Source: Flavobacteriales bacterium
GTDB taxonomy: Bacteria > Bacteroidota > Bacteroidia > Flavobacteriales_F > PHOS-HE28
Direction: 5' to 3'
Length of the DNA stretch: 35,297 nucleotides
NCBI GenBank assembly: GCA_016788485.1
Contig: JAEUSV010000121.1
Location: 1 to 35,297, forward strand
Shown: piece by piece, positions 30,770-35,297 of the stretch
Layout: each line of letters begins with the position of its first letter
How positions within the stretch are numbered: position 1 is the stretch's first letter
Program-made: the position numbers and the translations under genes
Notes under the pieces: generated by a model
What the model saw: the letters and a program-made list of their open reading frames with translations, nothing else
Database searches by the model: none
Told to the model about the DNA's origin: nothing

Positions 30770-32878
30770 TCAGATCTCCACCAGCCGCTTCTTCCTGCGC
30801 AGCTTCTTCACCTGCTTGGGTGAGCTCTTGATGCGGGCATCGCCGTGCACCACGATGCGCGAGGAGGCATCCGCACTGAGCCTGGCGGTGGGCGCGAGGT
30901 CGAGGATGCTGCCGGGCATGAGGTGCAGCTCGGAGCCGTTCACCAAGGCCAGCTCGCTGCGGTCGTCGATGCGCACGCGCGCCCCGGGCAGCACGGTAAG
31001 GCGCGTGGGGTCGCTGAAGTAAGTGGTGCCGCCCACGGTCTCCGGCTTGTCGATGCGCGTGGGCGTGAGCGAGCGATCGAGCGTGATCCGGCGGCCCTTC
31101 ATCAAGCGCAGGGACCAGCCTTCCGCGCCGGCGACCGGGTGAAGCACGATGCTGTCCGCGCACCAGCGCACATCCTGGTCGATGGCGGTGTCGTTGTTGC
31201 GCACGCGCACGGCGATCGCGCCATCCGCGCGTTGCTCCAGCAGTTCCACGCTGATGCCGTTGAGATGCACCACGCGGTTGTTCGGCTTCTTCCCGCCATA
31301 CGTGTCACGTCCGGGTGCGCTCACCAGGGTCAACGCGTTGGCCGTGGAAGGGTTGGTGCCCATGCCCAGCTTGCGCGCGCCCTGCGGCGTGAAGACCTGC
31401 CGCGCATGGCCGAAGAAGAGCCCGGCATCGATCTCCTGGCCGTTGCGCTCCTCGATGCGCGGCACGATGTTCTCCTTGCGGCTGATGCTTCCGTCGCCGT
31501 TGTTGTCGAACACGGGAAGCTCCAGGTCGTGGTGGCCCGTGAGCGGGTTGGCGAACTTGTCCTTCACCACGTAGGGCTGCGTGGGGCCCGGCCACAGGCA
31601 CTTGAAGTTCACCGTGTCGCCGCGCAGGTGGATGTCGTGCGCACCGCCCGCCGGCAGGGGCCGCAGGTAATCGGCATCGCCGCTGAAGATGCGGTCTCCG
31701 CGCTTCTGCTCGCGGTCCACCTGCAGCAGTGCGTGGATCCCGGGGACGATGCCGGCCACGCACGCCATCTCCAGCTCGTAGTGGAAGCGGTCGGTCGGGC
31801 TGCCGTTGTTCTTCCAGCCCTGGTGGTTCTCGAGCCAGATCCACTGCGGGAACTCGTCGTCGGGCAGGTAGGGCAGCTTGATGCGCAGCACATCGCCGGT
31901 GGTGACGAAGTCGCGCAGCAGGAACACGCCGGTGTCGCCCTGCATGGGGTCGAGGTCGCCGTTGATGGCTCGGCCATCGGGTGCGTGGACCGTGAGCCGA
32001 TGGGGCGATCCCGCCGGCCGCCAGCCCAGGCGGTCGCGGTCCCAGCCGTTGCAGGTGAGCAGGCTGCTGCTGGCGGCGCCCATCATGCTCCAGCCGCCCT
32101 GCAGGGGGATGAAGTAGCTCTGGAACTGGGCCGCGTTGCCGCCGCCGCAGTGGAAGTTGTTGCCACCGAGCAGCAGGTGGTTGAACTCGTGCTTCAGGAT
32201 CTCGAAGGGCAGCGCGTTCATGCCGCCGAACCTGCTCTGGGTGTCGCTCTCGAAGCCGAAGAGCTTGCCGCTGCTGCCCTGGTCGGTGCTGCCCTGACCG
32301 TGCGTGAGGCTGCTGTTGCGCAGGATCACCATCACGTGGTCGTAGCTGTGCGGGTCGTCGGGCAGGTTCACCTTGGGCAGTCCAGGCTTGCTGCCGTCGC
32401 GCCACAGGTCGAAATCGGCGATGCCCAGGCCGTGCGCCGTGCGCAGGCTGCCCAGCTTGTTGGCCTCCTTCACCGCGGCGGCGCTCAGCGCGGTGTGCTG
32501 CCCGATGTTCGGGTGCTCGCTCTCCTTCAGCACGAGCAACCGGTCCACGTGGTCGCCCAGCACGCTGTACTGCCCCATGCTGATGTCGTGGTAGTAGCGC
32601 GTGACCATGGCCGTGGGCGCGGCGCTGGGGAAGGGGTCGAACACGTCGTCCTTCCAGGTGGGCAGCTGGCCCTTGGGCCAATGGCCGGCCCCGTTCGGCT
32701 GCGGGTCCTTCGCGGGGTTCTTGTCGTACTCCACTTCGGCGTAGAGCACCAGCACGCGGATGGTGCCGTGCGGGCTCAGGTGCCAGCCGTTCTCACTGAA
32801 GGGGACCTTCGCGCTGTCGGCCTGGGCAAGCGATGCAACGGACCGGACGATCAGCAGGAACAGCAGGATGCGGCGCAT
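30770..32878 (-). CDS. Secreted zincin metalloprotease-like protein, M6-related pattern
   Basis: A 702-residue exported protein (signal peptide RRILLFLLIVRSVASLAQA). The chain starts with TIRVLVLYAEVEYD and reaches ILKHEFNHLLLGGNNFHCGGG, giving HEXXH with His230, Glu231 and His234 plus a further His243, then GGWSMMGAASSS (263-270), which could be a Met-turn. This order recalls the immune-inhibitor-A (M6) type secreted peptidases, though overall similarity is not certain. DNNGDGSISRKE (about 450) looks like a calcium-binding loop. The last 130 residues resemble a beta-helix cap (LTVLPGARVRIDDRSELALVNGSELHLMPGS in outline) and end in a very basic tail (KQVKKLRRKKR). No T9SS sorting domain is seen. 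Start 32878; a TACCTTCG box stands 3 bases upstream. Confidence 0.72.
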   Translation of the reverse strand: MRRILLFLLIVRSVASLAQADSAKVPFSENGWHLSPHGTIRVLVLYAEVEYDKNPAKDPQPNGAGHWPKGQLPTWKDDVFDPFPSAAPTAMVTRYYHDISMGQYSVLGDHVDRLLVLKESEHPNIGQHTALSAAAVKEANKLGSLRTAHGLGIADFDLWRDGSKPGLPKVNLPDDPHSYDHVMVILRNSSLTHGQGSTDQGSSGKLFGFESDTQSRFGGMNALPFEILKHEFNHLLLGGNNFHCGGGNAAQFQSYFIPLQGGWSMMGAASSSLLTCNGWDRDRLGWRPAGSPHRLTVHAPDGRAINGDLDPMQGDTGVFLLRDFVTTGDVLRIKLPYLPDDEFPQWIWLENHQGWKNNGSPTDRFHYELEMACVAGIVPGIHALLQVDREQKRGDRIFSGDADYLRPLPAGGAHDIHLRGDTVNFKCLWPGPTQPYVVKDKFANPLTGHHDLELPVFDNNGDGSISRKENIVPRIEERNGQEIDAGLFFGHARQVFTPQGARKLGMGTNPSTANALTLVSAPGRDTYGGKKPNNRVVHLNGISVELLEQRADGAIAVRVRNNDTAIDQDVRWCADSIVLHPVAGAEGWSLRLMKGRRITLDRSLTPTRIDKPETVGGTTYFSDPTRLTVLPGARVRIDDRSELALVNGSELHLMPGSILDLAPTARLSADASSRIVVHGDARIKSSPKQVKKLRRKKRLVEI

Positions 32879-32881
32879 GCC

Positions 32882-32889
32882 CGAAGGTA
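32882..32889 (-). promoter_or_regulatory. Candidate -7 box (TACCTTCG) 3 bases before the metalloprotease-like start
   Basis: On the minus strand TACCTTCG, one mismatch from TAnnTTTG, is followed by GGC and the ATG at 32878. It lies in the 14-base gap after the DUF2480 gene. Confidence 0.4.
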
Positions 32890-32892
32890 GCG

Positions 32893-33417
32893 TCAAGCCT
32901 TCGGCGCCTTGTACAGCGGCACCGTGCTGCACGGCTCGCCGAACATCAGGCTCCTCACCACGGGCAGCAGCTTCGCACTCAGCTCCACGTATGCGTTCAG
33001 CGGCACAGGGAGCTTGCTGCATCCTTTCACCACCACACGGGCGTTGCGGTAGGGCTCCACGTCCAGTTCCTGCACGAACCTGGTGAACACGGCGCGCTCA
33101 AGCTGATCGGCATCGCCTTGCGTGACGAAGGCCGCGAAAGGCTGCAGGTGCGTGGCCACCAGCATGAACGCCCACGTGGGCACGATGGCATCGGCGCTGC
33201 AATGCACGCTCACGAGCTGGCCCGTGTGCCGCGCCCAATCGTGCGCCTTGCAGAAGGCGCGCAGGTCATCCTCCTTCAACGCCACCTCCTGCCACAGGAG
33301 TGGTTTCAGGTCGAAGACCACGCGCTCACCGGTCGGGTACAGTTCCTCCAGGTCGAGGGTGATGATGCCCGAGGCGGCGACCTTGTTGACGATGGGTTCT
33401 TCTGCCATTGGAGACAT
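32893..33417 (-). CDS. DUF2480 family protein
   Basis: A 174-residue cytoplasmic protein of DUF2480, a Bacteroidota family of unknown function. Diagnostic segments are IVNKVAASGIITLDLEELYPTGERVVFDLKPLLWQ, LKEDDLRAFCKAHDWARHTGQ, and SADAIVPTWAFMLVATHLQPFA. Start 33417 (MSPMAEEP) or 33408 (MAEEP). From memory, DUF2480 genes often follow the SUF iron-sulfur operon and a DUF59 gene in this phylum; here a DUF59 gene lies about 1.6 kb upstream on the same strand, separated by the FIST pair, so a link with Fe-S biogenesis is plausible but unproven. A GACCTTTG box is found 22 bases upstream of the start. Confidence 0.87.
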   Translation of the reverse strand: MSPMAEEPIVNKVAASGIITLDLEELYPTGERVVFDLKPLLWQEVALKEDDLRAFCKAHDWARHTGQLVSVHCSADAIVPTWAFMLVATHLQPFAAFVTQGDADQLERAVFTRFVQELDVEPYRNARVVVKGCSKLPVPLNAYVELSAKLLPVVRSLMFGEPCSTVPLYKAPKA

Positions 33418-33465
33418 GCGGCGATACGTCCTGCCGTTGCAAAGGTCGCTATCCCACGGCCGGGT

Positions 33466-33819
33466 TCAACCCAGCTTGCCGCGCTGGATCACCTGCCGGA
33501 GCAGGTCGAGCGAGTGGTTGAGGTCGTTGGTGGCCTCGCCGGGCGCCACATCGCGCAGCAGCCCCCGCAGGGCCACCTCCAGCTGCTCCACGTTGCGGCG
33601 CTTCTCGCGGTTCTCCCGCTCGATCTGGCGCAGGGCCTCCTGGTACTCGCGCTCGCTCACGGTGAAGGCGTGCTCGGTGAGCTGCTTGTCCCGTTCCATG
33701 GCCTGGAACGCCTCATCAAGGGCGTCGAGGAAGGCCACCACGCCTGCATCGCCGAGAAGCGAGAGCGGCATGTGCTTGTGCACCAACCGCTCCAGGTATT
33801 TGTGCCGGGGCATCCTCAC
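33466..33819 (-). CDS. Orphan coiled-coil protein coupled to FIST gene
   Basis: A 117-residue mostly helical protein. It starts at GTG 33819, sharing four bases with the FIST stop (GTGA), or at ATG 33813. After MPRHKYLERLVHKHMPLSLLGDAGVV, residues 28-90 (FLDALDEAFQAMERDKQL, then a REYQEALRQIERENREKRRNVEQL heptad stretch) form a coiled coil. This resembles the N-terminal dimerisation segment that precedes PAS and kinase domains in histidine kinases encoded next to FIST genes, but here no PAS, H-box or ATPase domain follows: the stop comes 117 residues in and the next 48 bases are noncoding. It may be a stand-alone adaptor or a shortened relic of such a kinase. Function unknown. Confidence 0.72.
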   Translation of the reverse strand: MRMPRHKYLERLVHKHMPLSLLGDAGVVAFLDALDEAFQAMERDKQLTEHAFTVSEREYQEALRQIERENREKRRNVEQLEVALRGLLRDVAPGEATNDLNHSLDLLRQVIQRGKLG

Positions 33820-34961
33820 GCTTCGCTCAATGTGGTGATGGTCATGGTCTGGTTGTGCAGGTCGCAGGCCGCGTTGGGGTTGAAGGGCGACAGCTCACCG
33901 TAGGAGTAGAAGCCGGTGATGCACGCATCGGTACCGAGGATGCTGCGCGCGGCCTCGACCTCCTCCTCCACACGCCCTTGGAGCACAAGCTTGCGCCCCA
34001 CGCAGCTCACCAGCAGCGCGAACTCCGGGCGCATGTCGCCAAGGGCCGAGAAGCTGCTGCGGGCGGCCGTGGTGGCCGCGTCCACGAGCCGGTCGAAATT
34101 CGCCTTCATCAGGCGGACCCGTGCCCCGTAGGGCATGTCGCCGGCGAAGGTCATGCTGTCGTTCTCCTCGTTCACCGAGAGGATCGTGCGCACGAGCTTG
34201 TGGTCGGTGCCGTCCACGCGCATGGACAGCGGAAAGAGCAGGGCCGAACCTGGAAGCTCCTTCGCGTAGGGGCCCAGGTACTCCTTGTACAGGCTGAGGG
34301 CACTGCGTCCGTCGATCTTGTAGAGCACGTTGCTCTCGGCATAGGTCACCATGCGTTCCGGACCGAACTCGTCCCATCCGCCGTAGGAGCCGTGACCCAC
34401 CCGCAGCCCGCTCCCGTAGAGCCCGATCGCGACCACCAGACCGGGCTCCAGCCTGTCGTTGAGGCCACAGAGCGTGCGCTCGAAACGGGCGGCATCGCCG
34501 GCCAGGCCACCGGTGATTGGCACGCCGCCCTGGTTCTCGCGGTTCAATCCGCGCGCCAGCTCCGATCCGTTCACCAGGCCGCCATCCGACAGGACGAGCA
34601 CCGCAGCAAGGTCCTTGACGGGAAGACCGCGCATCAGGTGCGACCCGCAATCGGCGCTGTCGCGGTGCTCGCGGATGTGGGTGGCCAACGCACGCACCTC
34701 GGTGCGCTCGAAGGAAAGGCCGGTGACCACGATGCGGCCATCGAACACCTCGGATCCCGCGATCTCGCCCGCGGTGGACGCGTATGCGATCTGCGCTCCC
34801 GGGAACCGTTCGCGCAGGGATACCGTCAGGCTTGGTGTTTCAAGTGCTTCACGTGCGCCCAGGGCGAGCACGAGCTGGCACTGTTCCGCTGCGGCCGGAT
34901 GCGCGGTCGGCGCATCGTGCCATGCACCATCCTTGAAGATGGTCTGTGTGGTCCTGATCAT
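33816..34961 (-). CDS. FIST N- and C-domain sensory protein
   Basis: A 381-residue cytoplasmic protein. The FIST N part (about 25-220) contains QIAYASTAGEIAGSEV, LPVKDLAAVLVLSDGGLVNGSELARGL and VPITGGLAGDAARFERTLCGL; the FIST C part (about 225-370) contains LYKEYLGPYAKELPGSALLFPL, FAGDMPYGARVRLMKAN, LLVSCVGRKLVLQGRVEEEVEAARSILG and the closing TGFYSYGELSPFN. FIST proteins are proposed small-ligand sensors, typically genetically linked to signal transduction proteins. Start 34961 (MIRTTQTIF) is preferred over 35000. It is translationally coupled to the following coiled-coil gene. A 12-base palindrome 12 bases upstream may be its operator. Confidence 0.93.
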   Translation of the reverse strand: MIRTTQTIFKDGAWHDAPTAHPAAAEQCQLVLALGAREALETPSLTVSLRERFPGAQIAYASTAGEIAGSEVFDGRIVVTGLSFERTEVRALATHIREHRDSADCGSHLMRGLPVKDLAAVLVLSDGGLVNGSELARGLNRENQGGVPITGGLAGDAARFERTLCGLNDRLEPGLVVAIGLYGSGLRVGHGSYGGWDEFGPERMVTYAESNVLYKIDGRSALSLYKEYLGPYAKELPGSALLFPLSMRVDGTDHKLVRTILSVNEENDSMTFAGDMPYGARVRLMKANFDRLVDAATTAARSSFSALGDMRPEFALLVSCVGRKLVLQGRVEEEVEAARSILGTDACITGFYSYGELSPFNPNAACDLHNQTMTITTLSEA

Positions 34962-34973
34962 GGGAGTGATGAC

Positions 34974-34985
34974 CTGAACGTTCAG
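34974..34985. promoter_or_regulatory. 12-base palindrome upstream of FIST
   Basis: CTGAACGTTCAG is a perfect palindrome starting 12 bases before the FIST ATG. It could be a dimeric repressor site overlapping the transcription start. The rest of the 87-base gap to the DUF59 gene shows no other clear element. Confidence 0.4.
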
Positions 34986-35048
34986 TGAAAGAAAGACCAC
35001 CTAATGTAAGCGGAGAATGAGTTTCCTCAGGTGTGGAGGGCCGGAGGC

Positions 35049-35297
35049 TCACATGAAACCCAGCTCCAATTGCGCCGCCTCGCTCATCATGGTCCGGTCC
35101 CACGGCGGTTCGAAGGTGATCTCCACCTTGGCGCTCTTCACGCCCTGCACGCCGGCCACCTTCTGTTCCACTTCACCGGGCAACGTCCCCGCCACCGGGC
35201 ACGCCGGACTGGTCAGGGTCATCTTGATGTACACGCTGGCATCGTCGTGGATCACCACGTCGTAGATCAGCCCCAGCTCGTAGATGTCCACCGGGAT
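35049..35297 (-). CDS. DUF59/MIP18 family Fe-S assembly protein, N-terminus outside window
   Basis: The 82 C-terminal residues of a DUF59 protein. The frame runs off the right edge of the window: the last codons read IPVDIYELGLIYDV, the canonical interior of this family, so the GTG at 35291 is not the start and about 20-25 residues are missing. Conserved features are MTLTSPACPVAGTLP with the reactive-type cysteine, VKSAKVEITFEPPW, and the LELGFM end typical of the Bacteroidota SUF-associated version. Such proteins support maturation of iron-sulfur proteins together with the SUF system, which probably lies beyond the window. It is upstream of the FIST gene on the same strand, 87 bases away. 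Confidence 0.9.
   Translation of the reverse strand: MPVDIYELGLIYDVVIHDDASVYIKMTLTSPACPVAGTLPGEVEQKVAGVQGVKSAKVEITFEPPWDRTMMSEAAQLELGFM

Noticed and set aside
28665..31163. 832-codon open frame on the minus strand opposite the PurF paralog
   Set aside because: No family pattern; the plus-strand frame has the Cys nucleophile and PRPP loop.
33466..33819. Pseudogene call for the coiled-coil gene
   Set aside because: The frame is intact, coupled to FIST by a GTGA overlap and has a clean stop; without kinase remnants nearby I keep it as a gene and report the question as a finding.

Overview
The window looks like chromosomal DNA of a high-GC member of the Bacteroidota, probably Flavobacteriales-like. 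The phylum call rests on type IX secretion (T9SS) C-terminal sorting domains of both type A (genes at 7486 and 20411) and type B (gene at 24745), on phylum-typical families (DUF2480, long PurF paralog, SiaB-like DUF6272, DUF7948-type secreted protein), and on promoter boxes of the Bacteroidota form TAnnTTTG. The order-level placement is inference. No insertion sequence, integrase, prophage or CRISPR array was seen. Genes are tightly packed, no gene-free gap exceeds about 235 bases, and several convergent pairs have touching or overlapping stop codons.

Layout. 1-1450: end of an archaemetzincin-type peptidase, a small lipoprotein, and a RidA-family protein resembling 2-aminomuconate deaminase. 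1553-5667 (minus): a compact run of beta-carbonic anhydrase, F420-reductase-like NAD(P)-binding protein, VOC/glyoxalase protein, DUF481 outer-membrane barrel, bestrophin channel and DJ-1/PfpI protein, divergent from an HxlR regulator (5901) that is followed by an aldo/keto reductase. This looks like a reactive-carbonyl or electrophile response locus. 7486-9318: T9SS beta-helix protein. 9325-10209: fructosamine kinase. 10283-10356: tRNA-Ala(GGC). 10440-15032: a tandem universal stress protein, an unusual HD-hydrolase/polyphosphate kinase 1 fusion, and a divergent SiaB-like protein with a degenerate second copy. 15251-16693: aldehyde dehydrogenase of the 2-aminomuconate semialdehyde dehydrogenase type. 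17298-19497: two-component pair. 19498-20274: SDR with an altered active site. 20411-22504: T9SS protein with A-B-B-A repeats. 23202-24748: 3-hydroxyanthranilate dioxygenase and ACMS decarboxylase, translationally coupled. 24745-28632: 1295-residue T9SS type B protein. 28797-30698: long PurF paralog. 30770-32878: secreted zincin-type metalloprotease-like protein. 32893-35297: DUF2480, an orphan coiled-coil protein, a FIST sensor and a partial DUF59/MIP18 Fe-S assembly protein.

Two themes tie genes together. First, four enzymes of the lower kynurenine (3-hydroxyanthranilate) pathway, covering successive steps, are scattered over about 23 kb in at least three transcription units. Second, many genes carry a box resembling the Bacteroidota -7 element only 3-7 bases before the start codon, which suggests leaderless or near-leaderless mRNAs. 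The most novel-looking objects are the HD-PPK1 fusion with its divergent tandem SiaB-like neighbour, and the FIST gene coupled to a stand-alone coiled-coil fragment between Fe-S-associated genes.
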